A stretch of 64,000 nt of DNA from Polytrichum commune (lineage: Eukaryota; Streptophyta; Polytrichopsida; Polytrichales; Polytrichaceae), in contig OX485805.1 of NCBI GenBank assembly GCA_950295325.1, positions 20,323,501 through 20,387,500 on the forward strand, in the 5' to 3' direction. Shown here piece by piece: positions 33,820-45,252 of this stretch; positions within the stretch are counted from its first letter, which is position 1; every line of letters begins with the position of its first letter. The position numbers were made by a program, and so were the translations under genes. The notes beneath the pieces are model-generated. The model worked only from the letters and a program-made list of their open reading frames with translations. It had not been told where the DNA came from and did no database searches.

Positions 33820-35553
33820 CTAGAAATCCGGAGCCATCAACTCCGAACCTGAGAAAATTGGCATATGGAGAATCTTATATGCCAATGCCTGCGTAACATC
33901 CCTCAAGATGGAATTCCCATCTCTCAAAGTTACAGGGTCTTTAGCCCCAACAACAGTGGTGTCTACCAATCCAAATGAGAGAGGTAAACGTGCTTGACCA
34001 ATTTGATCCGCTGGTCCGGCATGGCGAGGATGTGACACCTTGTTGCTACCACCACTTGTAGAAGCCACCGCATTTGCCAATGTTTGTGATCGAGTAGAAG
34101 CCGCAGCCACCACCTCTCCAGATGCCCCAAACATATACATGTCCGAACCCGTGGTGCCACCACCCGCATGCGGCTCAGAAATTTGAGCAAAAGATGCAGA
34201 AAATTTGAGCTTTTGCTCAAGCTCTGCCACCTTAGCCTCAAGACTCTGCTCCCTTGGAGATTTGCCAGTGACATATCTGGCAGGCCGCATCTCATGATGA
34301 AGTTGGAAACAATGATCCACATCGTGATTAGTGTCACTACAATGGTTACATTTCAATTGTCTCTTCTTAGAATTGTCCCCTGTCTTTACTGGTTCTATCT
34401 TTTGTTTTAATTTTCCCAAAGGCTGGATTTTCTTCTTCTTAGGACAATTGGGATCATTCTTCGAATGACCAACTTCTCCACAACCCCAACAATGCAAAAT
34501 CTTTTGCTCCTTAACGGTTTGAGTCTCAGCTAAACTACTAGTAGCTGTGACAATTCTTCTTGATTTCGTACTCTCTGTCATCCAAGATACCATGTCTATG
34601 GCATCGTGTTGACAGAGAGCCCGATCACATCTCTCAACCACGGCAAACGCTTGTGCAAGCGTAGCTCTGCCTTCGTAGTCGAGGATAATCCGAGGGGATG
34701 CCAACTCAAGTAGCCGCTTGTCAATCTTAGACAAAAAAATTTTGACAAGCTGACTCTCAGCAAAAACACCTCCCGACTCAACAGCAAAGCGTGCAAGTCG
34801 CGTATACATGGTCCGTGGAGTGTCATCCTTCTCTCGGCGGAAATCTTGAATGTGCTGCATCTGGTCTCGCCGAAATCCACCATACTCCAACTCTAAATGT
34901 ACGACAAATTCAGCAAGGGGATTAAATGGAGGTGGTGGACCAACAGCCGTCAATGCTGCCTGTGTAGCACGTGCCATCTGTGAAAGGGTAGCCGTGCTAC
35001 TGCCAGCCACTATTGGCCCAAGTGCCAGTTCTTGGTCCTTAGACTCCTCTGGTGGATCCTCCTCCTTTAAGGTGGGTGGAGCTAAGGTGGCAATCGCCCC
35101 ATCCTTAAGGGCTGAAATAAGCTCAACCCGGGCCTCCCAATACTGCTCCACCCCCCGAAGTTGTCGCTGATGACCCTCTGTCCAGCGTTTGTAAGTTTGG
35201 AATGCCTCATGCTCCAAATGCTAAGGCAGAAGTTCAAAGGCATACCAATCATTGAAATTGGAAGACCTTTGGCGTTTCTCCTTAATCCAGGTACGAAACT
35301 GGAGTTTCCAATTGGGCAAGGAAATGCCCCCAGCTCGACCTGAGAACCGATCACGCACTGAACCGTGGTGATCGTCGTCCATTTCGTCGAACGTGCCAAC
35401 ACTCCAAATCCGAAGCCTACTAGTAGTGTCCAACGCCGAAATAGGCTCAAAAGCCTCGTTGGTATCTACCTCTGGCTCAAGATTTGTGGTATGCACGTCC
35501 TCCAAGTAATCTGGTGATGGAGATCGATAATATCGGCTCCTAGTTTGCACCAT
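33820..35553 (-). pseudogene. Gypsy Gag with two zinc knuckles
   Basis: The start is MVQTRSRYYRSP at 35553. A TAG at 35221 and a TAG at 33820 interrupt one continuous frame; both fit a CAG-to-TAG change. The middle contains the retrotransposon capsid-like region (FVVHLELEYGG, TMYTRLARFAV, LVKIFLSKIDKRLLELA). Two knuckles follow: CWGCGEVGH (C-x2-C-x4-H-x6-C) and CNHCSDTNHDVDHC (C-x2-C-x4-H-x4-C). It would coat the element RNA. Gag and protease share a frame, so the parent element probably encoded one polyprotein. Confidence 0.85.
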
Positions 35554-35718
35554 AAAATAATCACTTGAGTACCGGCAACTATCTACAAGGTAATGGTAAC
35601 CTGCACCTGTTGCGGGCTATCTAAATAGCAATCCCTTGCCAAATGCCAAGTGTTTATTTAGGCCCCCATAATTCCAAAATTGTGCAAAGGTTTGAGATTG
35701 GTAATTAAAATTAAAAAA

Positions 35719-36120
35719 ATCAGCGTTGAAAATGTTAATTTCTAAGGTGATTATGGACTCCAATCAACAAACTAGTTGCACCAATGGACTCCTAGGAAGA
35801 TTTCACACAAATTAGGCTCAAATTTTACTCCGTTCGGAGTTAATTTGCTCCCAAAAACAAAAATCAGCGTTGAAAATGTTAATTTCCAAGGTGATTATGG
35901 ACTCCAATCAACAAACTAATTGCACCAATGGACTCCTAGGAAGATTTCACACAAATTAGGCTCAAATTTCACTCCGTTCGGAGTTAATTTGCTCCCAAAA
36001 ACAAAAATCAGCGTTGAAATTAATAATTTCAGCAATGATTTTGAATTCCAATCAACAATCCAATTACACCATTGGATTCCTTGGCAAATTTCACTCCAAT
36101 CGGAGCTAGTATGCCCCCAA
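35719..36120 (-). repeat. 144-bp tandem repeat in the Gypsy 5' leader (about 2.8 copies)
   Basis: Units starting ATCAGCGTTGAAAATG begin at 35719, 35863 and 36007, so the period is exactly 144 bp. Units 1 and 2 are nearly identical; unit 3 is more diverged. The repeat lies between the 5' LTR and gag, where packaging or promoter repeats are found in other retroelements. Confidence 0.85.
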
Positions 36121-36735
36121 ATTTGAACCTCAAAGTTTGTGAGAATTAAATGCCAAGTTTGAAAGGTGAAAGTAAAAATGTAAAAATTTTAAAAAAATGT
36201 AAAAAAAAAGTGAAAAGTAATTGTAAAACAAAGTTGGTAAAAGTAATGTTGGAAAACAAAAACAAAAACAAAAAATAAAAATTTTAAAAAACAAAACCTT
36301 ACCTGCCTCTGCCAGGGCCTGGCTGGCACCCGCCCGCCCATGGGGCCCGGCTGACGCCCGGCCTGCCAAGAGCTTCAGAGCTCTAGGAGGGTCCGGTGAG
36401 CTCCGGATCCGTCCGGAGCTCAATAAAAAATTAAAAACAAGTCGGATATTTTTTTTTTGTTTGTTTTAAAAAAGAATTAAACTTTGCTTCCACAATTTGC
36501 AAGCAAGAAAGATGTGACTTGAGATTCCATTTGGTCTCAAGATTCAACCATCAACAATTGAAGAAAACACAAAGAGACACCAAAAGAGAAATGCGGAGAT
36601 TTCTCTCAAAATCTTCTTGAGGGTTGCAAGGAATTGCAAACTAAGCTTTTATACACTTGTATCACTCATTTGCTCTTACTACTGGGCTATTCTAGCTCCG
36701 AAATACAACCAAAAATGCAAAAATAAGCCAATTGT
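36121..36735 (-). other. Rest of the Gypsy leader
   Basis: An A-rich stretch is followed by a GC-rich island (about 36305-36420) with GCCCGGC and CTCCGGA palindromes, then AT-rich sequence up to the LTR. I could not identify a tRNA primer-binding site next to the LTR. Confidence 0.45.
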
Positions 36736-37176
36736 TGTCAAGTATGAGGGTTTCTCTCTCCAAGCTCAAGAAACTAAGAAGTCTCCTTACAAGCTTAAGA
36801 AACTATGAAATTCACACACAAGAGTCAAGCTATCTCTCACTCCACAAAGGGAGAATCCAAGAGTGCAAGTGATGGAGAAAGAATGCAAAGGCTTTACTCA
36901 TGATCTACTACACCATAGCCATAAGATAGCAACAACAAGCTCTCTCTCTCTCTCAAAACACACTCACAAGACTTGACTTGACAACAATGGCAAGTCAAAA
37001 TGCCTTCCTCTCCACATAACCCCAATCCTATGTGAATTTCATTCATGGAGTGGATGAACAACTAACTAGGACTCCCAATGGAGTCCATAATCCATCCAAA
37101 CACACATGGACTCCTAATGGAGTCCATTTACTCCTAATTTGACGTGACTTAGCCCCCGATGTCGCCTCACGTGACA
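36736..37176 (-). repeat. 5' LTR of the Gypsy element
   Basis: In plus-strand reading it starts TGTCAAGTATGAGGG and ends CACGTGACA, with TGTCA/TGACA inverted tips. It matches 26496-26930 except for one dinucleotide unit in a CT tract, and it lacks the 108-bp edge segment found twice at the other end. Confidence 0.82.
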
Positions 37177-37308
37177 AAGGAATCTATAGTAGAATATACC
37201 TCAAATGAATAAAGCAACATTGGAAGAGGCCAACATGTAACCGGTTGGTTCTAGAATCACTAGGATCTTGACCAACTATGTCCAAAAAATTCTTGGGCAC
37301 CGGTTACA
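37177..37308 (+). mobile_element. hAT-like MITE, right half
   Basis: It continues the MITE interrupted at 26387: AAGGAATCTATAG, then ACATGTAACCGGTTGG, then CACTAGGATCTTGACC. The terminal repeat itself is eroded. Confidence 0.78.
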
Positions 37309-38269
37309 ATGGCGAGTCTTGAAGGTTGTCACTACCTCGCCTTAAGCTCGAGGCATTCATTGTCGACTAGGTTCATTGAGCTATACACTACGGTCATGTA
37401 ATGCTGACACAGATGAGATCTATATATTTTTAGGTGAATAAACTTAAAGTTTAGAGTGGAGGCACCCATAACTAATCACTTGAGAGACTTTACACCATAT
37501 CTAGAGAAGTATGAGGCGGTACAAATTTTTCATGTAAAAAGGTAGAAATTAGGAGGACTTGAATGTTTTGGGTAATTTTATTCCCTATATTGAAATTACT
37601 AGGAATTTTTCAAGCCAATAGTTACCCTGAACATATTACCAATGTCTACGGTTCGCCATAACCACTCATTCCTCCTCACTGTAGCACTCAAAACCAAGAC
37701 ATGTGTCATGGCACTATCGCTTCCAACCTGATCAAAATTTAGTCATAGCATGATGAAAATTCCGGTACCCTATAGATTGCCGATGGGGTGTTGATTGGGA
37801 ATTGGCACCTCTAATATATGTGGTGCCGGCCGGCTTGTGATTGATTACGCTCATAAGAGTTTTGACAAATGATCGTAGACAATAAGTAGCATTACGATGA
37901 GCAGTTATAAGTCGACCTATAAATCAACTATGTGTCACCCTAGGTAAAATTTAAACTTTAAAACTTGCAGCAATATCTATATTCAAGATTTTTCTGACCA
38001 ATTGCATTTTCCTTAAAACAAAATATTTATCTTCACAAGAAAAATAATTCCCCGCTATTACTCCTCCTAAACAGATGCAAATTTCGCTTATTTTATCGGT
38101 TCTAGATGCCTCAACCTTACCCTGACCTCAAAAAAGAGCCACAGTAGCATATTCGGCAAGCCATTGCAAAGATGTCCAACCTGTGAACTCCACCCTCACA
38201 TGGGGACTCCACCCTCATAACAGTTATTGCAAGCCCTTCCCCATAAACTCATATTCACTTCGAATCTAA
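37309..38269. other. No gene recognised
   Basis: AT-rich DNA with no supported feature. Confidence 0.35.
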
Positions 38270-38771
38270 GGGCCACTTCACACATGAGACTGAGAGCCCG
38301 GGACCATTACACTTCAAGCACTCTCATTGGTGGGAAAGGTGGGGCCGGTCCAAGTTCGCTACTTCACACTAAGCTTGAGGGACCGACGGAGTATGCGAAT
38401 GCAAGATGGATGTAACGTCTACATGGACTCCTACATGGCATCGAATGGATCATGTTTCATGGTCACTTAGATTATTTTGAAAAACCACCTCTTGGAGAGA
38501 GGCTTAACACAAAATTGGGAGACAATGGCACTCCGAACGCTCACAACCGTTGGTTTGTTCTATTCTATCATGCGTGAGGACATGCTTGAACAAACATTCA
38601 TTAAAATAGCATTTGGTTGAGGGCCCGGTCACATATGACTTCACACTACACTTGAGGGTTTGTGACCACACTACATGATTTTGGAGGTGTGTTGGGACGG
38701 CCTTTGGACACTTTCTTTTGGGCTCTCACAATTTCATGGTCACGGCTCCTGGCTAGTGTGTGAAGTGGCCC
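38270..38771 (+). mobile_element. PIF/Harbinger-like MITE, GGGCCACTTCACA family (502 bp)
   Basis: The ends are GGGCCACTTCACACATGAG and GTGTGTGAAGTGGCCC. The left flank is TAA and the right flank TCA, a near match to the 3-bp duplication. Internal sequence is shared with 59423-59917 over most of its length. Confidence 0.72.
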
Positions 38772-38816
38772 TCATGTTCACTCCGAATCTTAGTGGGAGG
38801 CAGATCTAGGGAATAT

Positions 38817-39821
38817 TGTTGGGGAATAATTGATTTAGATGCTTGAACCCACAGTACCAACCATGAGAGTTCATTGGTGTTATGATACCCTAATCTAGTT
38901 ACAAGTTAGGGGAAAGATTGTATTAGCTAATAGCCAAGATTGTACACAAAAGACTCAAAGTGGATAAAAGATCCAAGGAGAAAATAATAGTTTGTACCAA
39001 CAAGGTCACTAAGGTAAAGAATTACCCACATCCAAATCCACTTACTTACAAGCTGGAGAAAAGGCTATAGTACACTGCATATTGTATCTAGTGCCACTTA
39101 CTATTTGGAATTATGCAATGCTATATATTTTTTATACTGCTTATTTCATATTTTGTCAACAAATGTCAAATTGATTGTTTGAAGATTATAAAACATTAAC
39201 AACTTTACTTGATAGAGAATTGCATCAATAATATAAAAAAACCACATTGTGTAATTCCAAATAGTATGTGACATGAAATGTCATATTCAATGTAGCTAGT
39301 AGGCAAGACTTATTGTCCATACCTTAAAGAAATTTCGGCCAATGGCAATGTTAACTAGGTGGTGGGAGAGAGACTAAAGGGTTGGGCACATGGCCCAGCT
39401 TTGCTACCACGCAATTACTTTTAGTTGTTGGGGAGGTCGGGCAACCGGGCAAGCGGTAGTACAACACAACAAGAAATTGGTTGCAGACAATGCAAGCCAC
39501 CGCACAAGCTACAAAATGCAATAAGGACAAAGCTTACATTACACTGCCAACGCAATAATCCCACTGCGTATGTTTTACCCCAAGGTAAAAACATGTGTTT
39601 TGCTTCAAAGTTTGATTATCATTTTGAGGTTTTGAAACTTTTTTGAATGTTGCGGCCCATGTCTTCCAAGGGCTGTCCAGGCTATGGAAGTCCTAGCCAT
39701 GTGCCTAGCCTCTGAGGGGTCGACCACACTGGCCACTTTTGACACCATCCGTCGGCACCTCTGGCTGTAATAGTGTGAAAAGTGGTGGGCCAATATCTAT
39801 TCCTCAACATAATCCCCAACA
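38817..39821. mobile_element. Possible solo LTR or TIR element (TGTTGGGGA ends, 1.0 kb)
   Basis: The tips TGTTGGGGAATAAT and ATAATCCCCAACA are inverted repeats with TG...CA edges. The 5-bp flanks AATAT and ATTAC do not match well. The inside has no protein motif. A degraded solo LTR is the simplest reading. Confidence 0.35.
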
Positions 39822-40660
39822 ATTACATGGCCGGAACCGGACAAAAATGTTATTTGATGGGGGCACGAGAGAGAGAGAGAGAACTTGGTGGAGCCAACCA
39901 CGACACCCGCATGATGTCTGTCATTAATTCAACATTCCTGATTTCTGTTGCTTTTGGGTGAATGAAGTCGATGATTCTCAATGATAGGCTCGCTTTAAAG
40001 GTGCCCACATGGGTTAATGCTCCACTTGAACAACACAAGTAACCTTGCCATTCGCCATTTTCATTCTCAACCTTGAGAAAGTTCACAACAAAAGAACTTA
40101 TTACATAAGTATGTATGTTGCCTAATAATAAGTACTTCCAGGAAGATTCTCGTAACTCTTTTATATCTTGAATATCAAACATGTAGAGTAAATCCTCATC
40201 CTGCTTTTAGCATGCTCATATTGATTATGTACTCTCTCTTTTTACTGAACGATACGATCTTCACTAAATTTGTCTCGTGTGAATTTATGTTCTTGTATTG
40301 AGAAGAACAACCTTGTTACAAGACAACAAGCTATCATTGTGTTATCAAAAAGACACTTTACAATCAAGTTATACGATTTTCAAAATATCGTAATTATGTG
40401 AGATTCCAATCGGATTCTCAAATCACATTAAGAGTTCGGTTTAGAGCAATCACCTTAAACCCGTTTGGGTGATTACACACAACAATGTTAAGCTTCAAAC
40501 CTAACTGCGGTGGGGCGAGAATAAGTTGGATATGTGTGGGACTAACTCCTAAGAGACCACATACTATTGTAAGATTCAAGCTTTCTAGTGGCATGAATAT
40601 ACTAGCAGTGGTGGATGTCTCGGTACCAAACAGGACACAACACCTTTTGAAGTTGGTTTC
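39822..40660. other. No gene recognised
   Basis: Contains a short (GA)n tract near 39868-39881. No coding motif seen. Confidence 0.35.
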
Positions 40661-41320
40661 ATGCCCGCCTCATGCGAACGGGCCTCCAAAAGGATATTCT
40701 CAGAGCTTGTTCAATGCTCACCTGGCTCAGTTTCGGTGAACGAGTTTTGTGTGCATTGTTTGTGTCGTTTAGACAGCTTTTTGGGGGAGTTTGGGGTTTC
40801 TCTTGGATCATTTGTTGTGAAAATCTACACCTTGTGCAGCCCCAAAGGTGGGCTTGAGAGGTTGCCTAATAAGCGAATGGAGTTGCAAGCAACATACACT
40901 TGGATTCAGGAAAGTGAATTGTTCTATGGATTTCATTACAATCTCCTTCGACCTAACTTAGACACGGCCAAGCAGAGAGGCACATTGAATGGTCCCTGGA
41001 AAGAAGGGGAAATGAAATGAACTGGACCCACATTCCCAGATGGCGACGAGGTGATTGGAAAAATCCAAGGAAAGGTGTGTTGGAAAATCAACAGAATTGA
41101 GCTGGAAATCGTGCACTTGCAGGGCTGTAATGATGCTAATAAGGTTGGAGGAGGTACCTTACTTGATCCTGCACAGAAAGCTCAAGAAGAGATAGAAACT
41201 GAAAGAGACAGAAGTTGCAGCACTGAACTTGCGACACTTTTCGAGATTTTTTTTGTTGTTGTTGTTGTTTTTCCTTCTTCTTTTGACACAAGGCCAACAC
41301 GCCAGCGCCAAATACATTAA
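40661..41320 (+). pseudogene. Unrecognised decayed reading frame
   Basis: One frame stays open from 40661 to 41320 except for a single TGA at 41018, where Trp would fit. It includes FCVHCLCRLDSFLGEFG and ELQATYTWIQESELFYGF. The composition looks protein-like, but I recognise no family. It could be a captured or decayed exon, or chance. Confidence 0.25.
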
Positions 41321-41408
41321 CACTTTTTGAGATTCGCAACTTGCCTAATAACTAATGCTAGTGACCTACCTTCAACTGCCTACCTGGCAGTTCAGGGCGT
41401 CTGCAATG

Positions 41409-41478
41409 CAGTGTCTGGGGAGATTTTTTGGGCATAATCGGTCAAGATCCTCGTGTTTCTAAGTCCAACCAGTTGAGG
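41409..41478 (-). mobile_element. hAT-like MITE fragment
   Basis: CAGTGTCTGGGGAGATTTTT to CCAACCAGTTGAGG is the terminal 70 bp of the family in reverse orientation. The rest is missing. Confidence 0.7.
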
Positions 41479-42433
41479 TATGCTGCCCTATTTTCGTGGG
41501 TTACATCTTGAGCAATTTGTTCTATTTATGTGCATTGGCGTTTGGTGTGAAATTTATTTCCCATGCAGAGGAAGTACACGAAAATTCGTCCTATTTTTTT
41601 GTATTTAATTTCTCCTTTTTTTGAATTAGTTGTGAGTTTTCAAGTATTTTGCTAGAGTGTACTCTGATACATTTTCAAAGGTCTCATTTTAGAAGTGAAC
41701 AACTCCTATGATAGAAGCAAATCTTGTCTACTTATTACATCTAAGTTTGTCTTTACACACTCATCATGTGTCTTGGAACCCAACACTTATTTGGCTTTAA
41801 ATACTCTCACCAAGTGTCCTATATCCGACACCCTAGCTAGCCCATCATAGCAAAAGGATAGGAAGGAATTTTCTTGTCCTTGGATCATGCTTACCTTGTC
41901 ATATTTAGAGAGATTGCTTCTTTATTTTTGGTACTTGCCTCTCCCATGCAAGTGCTTCTAAATTTTCTTCATGGACCTATTTCCGACACACTCCCTCCCT
42001 CATTAGCTCACCACAACCCTTAGACCTCCTCATCAGTGTGTATGTTTGACAAATTTCATGTGACGTTCAACCTCAAATCCAAAGTGTCACATGACGTTTT
42101 CAAAAACAAAAATGAATGTCAATTGACATCTACATTTTATTCCAAAATGTCACCTCAATTTTTGGCTTACACAATATTTTAGAAAACTAATATTTTGAAT
42201 AATAAAAAACAAACTTGATTTGTAACCAAAAAAAAAACTATCAATCGAGCGTAAGTATCCTTCGGTCTCGCATGTTTCTCCACTTATGCAATGTGATTAG
42301 AGAGAAATGCACGACATACAGAAAAGAAGTCAAGAGCCTTGAATTTAGGCGTCTTTCTCCACTTTTTGCTTCTGAATCTGCAGCCAGACTCTGCTATCTC
42401 TCCGCCAAAAGCAACGGACAAAAATTCTCAAAG
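41479..42433. other. No gene recognised
   Basis: AT-rich. Contains repeated TGTCAATTGACAT-like palindromic phrases around 42050-42160, which recur near 43300-43410. Confidence 0.35.
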
Positions 42434-42820
42434 GTGATCAACATGGGTGACTCTCTTGCACTTCAGTACGGAGGCTCTGAGGCTCACAATTACGTATGCT
42501 CCTCCCTTTGCTTGATTCTAGTTGAATGTATCTATTTATCTATCTACCTATCTGCTGAACAATCAATATCAACCGATATCCTTTTGAAGCATATTATATC
42601 CTTTAGTGGTAAAGAAAAAGAATAAAAAGTTGTTCAATTGGTGAGGTCTGATCTAGGTCTCTGAACTGGAATTGTGAAATATAGAAACACTTCTAGTGCG
42701 CTGGCCAACAAAAGGTTGTTACAAGAAGGAATATTGATTATCGTTGGGAATTAATTGGTTCCAGGTGTTTCCAGAGAGGCAGGGGAAGTGGAAAGCAACC
42801 ACACAATCACAACTTCATGA
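42434..42820 (+). pseudogene. Two-exon fragment of a plant SAC-domain phosphoinositide phosphatase
   Basis: Exon 42434-42493 (acceptor AAAG before, donor GTATGC after) reads VINMGDSLALQYGGSEAHNY. The next exon from 42765 (acceptor TTCCAG) reads VFPERQGKWKATTQSQ. The join is in phase. The pair matches the conserved MGD-LA-QYGGS-AHN-VF-ER-G-W-A-TQSQ stretch of plant SAC1-5-type phosphatases, which remove phosphates from membrane phosphoinositides. The catalytic CX5R exon and the downstream FFRTLQRYY sequence are absent, and the frame becomes unrelated after QSQ. So this is a gene fragment, either captured by a transposon or left by a deletion. The intron is kept, so it came through DNA and not RNA. 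Confidence 0.7.
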
Positions 42821-43559
42821 TTACAAGTTAATTATCCCAACAGAACAATTCACTCTAGAACAAAGTGCGCTACAATCAATCCTAACCGAAAGCAGGTGAT
42901 GATCTTCGTGCCACTTCTGCGTCATTTTTGCAGTAAGAAGCCTCTCCTGCTCCAAGAAAGCTCAAAGGGATTCAAATGCTTTCAACAAGGGAGCTTTGCG
43001 ATTCAAAGGGAATTGCTCAAAACAACTTTGGTTGAAAGCAAGAAAAACTCACATTGGTTGGAAGCAAGAAAAAACTCATATGGAGTGGAGGATGTGCAAG
43101 CACCACGGTGATACAAACATTTGCCTCGTCATGTTCCTAGTTAGTCTCGCTCTCCGATCACCATCTTAGCTCCCGGTTACAAAGGAAATTGCAAGAGCAA
43201 AGTTGAACTTAAGTATGTGAGTGACTGTAGGAAGTTCTCCTACTGTTATGGGTTATGTTTTCCGGATACTTGAGCTACACTTTATAGTACTCAAGTAATA
43301 CGTGTCATTTCAATTTCTAGTGTGTCAATTGACGTGTGGTTTTTTTCTTCACAAGTCACAGTACATGTCAATTTCTAGATTGTGCGTGTCAATTGACGTG
43401 CATTTTTTTTTTGTGCAAGTTTTTGCGTGTCAAAAGAGAAAAACTTGCAAAAACTTTGTCAAACATATACACTGCTCCTCATGGTTGTAACAACACAAGC
43501 AATGTTGTTTGATGACCATAAATGTATCATTGGCCAATAATTGAAATGTGTTGAACTCC
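42821..43559. other. No gene recognised
   Basis: Includes two GTGTCAATTGACGTG palindromic phrases at about 43320-43405. Confidence 0.35.
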
Positions 43560-44400
43560 TCTCCATGGAAAGCAAAGGTTAGGTCTCTGTAGAGTCTACA
43601 TAGATCACCTCACATATCTTCATCGCGGAAAGAAAATCAACAATGTAACATGTTGGACTTTGTGCAAACTTTATGAGGGAGATCACAAAGTGGAGCATAG
43701 GCATCAAACAAGGTAGGATAAGCATGTTTTGCCAGTCTAGGAGCATAGAAAGATTCTTCTTTGTTGCATGCGCTTTGGGTGCATTCATGGCCATCTTCGT
43801 CACCAAGGAGTTATACTCCTCAAGCACTCTCCTTGCAAGTCCTAGGATGGAGATCCAACAAGTCTTCACATTTCTAAGGATCTTGTTAAATTATTTATTC
43901 CAAGCAAGCTACTAGTTTTTGAAACTCCAAAGTTCGCTTGGAAGGTGCGTTAAAGTAAGAGTACAACGATGCCAAGAGTCCCTCTACATGTTTCACGACC
44001 TCTACCTTGGAATGGGTTTGGATAGCCAAGTTAGTGTGGTATGCCATGCAATGGGCACCCATTGTGAACATATTGTGTTTGTTGATGAGTTACACTGTCA
44101 CACTCGACTTAGCACCTTGAAATATGGACACTCCATCTACCCCAAATGTGATTAAGTTTTATTTCATCTTGTGCTATGATAAAACCCCATCACAACAAAC
44201 GACGTTCGCAAACATACAAGTGAGGTTATCTAATGTCCCTCCCTCTACAACTCTTTCCAAGGTGAGGAGTATAGGAATACACTTCCAATCTACCAAAACA
44301 TAACTATGGACACTTATCCAGGATTGGCAATCTATCAATGTACTGTAACTTCATCACACAAAAACATTAGATGAAGGCATAGATTACTAATTGTACCAAT
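43560..44400 (-). pseudogene. hAT-superfamily transposase fossil (ZNF862/ZMYM-like group)
   Basis: Reading from 44400 down: LCDEVTVH, SWISVHSYVLVDW, PILLTLERVVEGGTLDNL, FGVDGVSIFQGAKSSV, MGAHCMAYHTNLAIQTHSKV, ARRVLEEYNSLVTKMAMNAP, PCLMPMLHFVISLIKFAQSP. This order is that of plant hAT-like transposases related to zinc-finger 862 proteins. The DGVS..F and H--AH-T-L--Q blocks belong to the RNase H-like core. Several stops and shifts break it. Neither terminal repeats nor the BED finger were found. It may descend from a source able to move the hAT-like MITEs in this window, but nothing here links them directly. Confidence 0.75.
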
Positions 44401-45252
44401 GGGGTCGGGCCTAGAGAATTTTTTCCTAAACTTGAAACCTTTTGGAGAGGCAAGTGGTGGAGCCATGGCTATGGCTACAACACAAACCAAAATGAATGAA
44501 ATGAAACACACACACACATACACACACCTAAAACTTCAAACTTCAAACACAAACACATAAATAACAACATTCTCCACGATTTAAAGCACCTAAGGCATGA
44601 ACCGGCAAGACATGCGCCCAAGGATGCATCAACTAGCAATGCATATGTCTTAACAAACTTGAGAGACCACTTCAACAAGGAAACTTGTCAAAAAGACCTT
44701 ACCAAAACAATACAAAGGGGTGAGAGGGTTGAACACCACAAAGAGGAGGGGTGTCCATGACAGGAGTGCCCAAAAATGGCTACATCCTATACATGTGCAA
44801 TATTCTTTATCAAATGCAAAGAGAGGACCCCAAAAACATGGCCAACAATTTTGAAGATACACGATATATATATAGAATTTAAAAATGTAAACATGACTGA
44901 GGATGGAAACTAAGCTAGATATGACCAAAATGGTCCCTTCCAAGCAAAGACTAGCATTTTTCACCTAAATGCACATGAGAGAATGGCCATTAGAACATAA
45001 AATGAAAGACATGAAGTTGAAGATACAAAATGAGCCTTGTGGATTTGAAATGGTCATAGAAGTTTGAAGCAATAAACTATGGATCTTGCAAATGCAACTG
45101 CCACCACACAATTGCCAACCAAACTCAACATCCATAACATCAACGAAGAGATGTAATGAGTTCAAAAATCAAATAAAAGTGAAGATGTTGTTGCCTAGGA
45201 GAGGCCAACATGCCTGACTAGCATACAAGGCAATTGCACCAGCAAAGGCGGT
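44401..45252. other. No gene recognised
   Basis: Contains a short (AC)n stretch near 44508-44526. No supported feature. Confidence 0.35.

Larger units (their letters stand above)
26388..37176 (-). mobile_element. Ty3/Gypsy retrotransposon carrying a DNA methyltransferase and a PHD finger
   Basis: The element is bounded by LTRs, inserted in a hAT-like MITE, with GAGG before and AAGG after as an apparent 4-bp duplication with one mismatch. On the minus strand the order is gag with two zinc knuckles, aspartic protease (DSGA), a C5 DNA methyltransferase domain, RT (YIDD), RNase H, DDE integrase with HHCC finger, then a PHD finger where chromoviruses carry a chromodomain. Coding is broken by at least seven in-frame stops and several single-base frameshifts. 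A solo LTR of another family (29567-30512) separates RT from RNase H. Outer LTRs are nearly identical. This copy cannot encode a polyprotein; it could only have moved with proteins supplied by another copy. Confidence 0.9.

Noticed and set aside
35719-36120. CRISPR-like array
   Set aside because: The units are contiguous 144-bp repeats without spacers, in a retrotransposon leader of a eukaryote.
38817-39821. A confident solo LTR call
   Set aside because: The inverted tips are good, but the 5-bp flanks do not match and no second copy was found, so it is kept only as a low-confidence feature.
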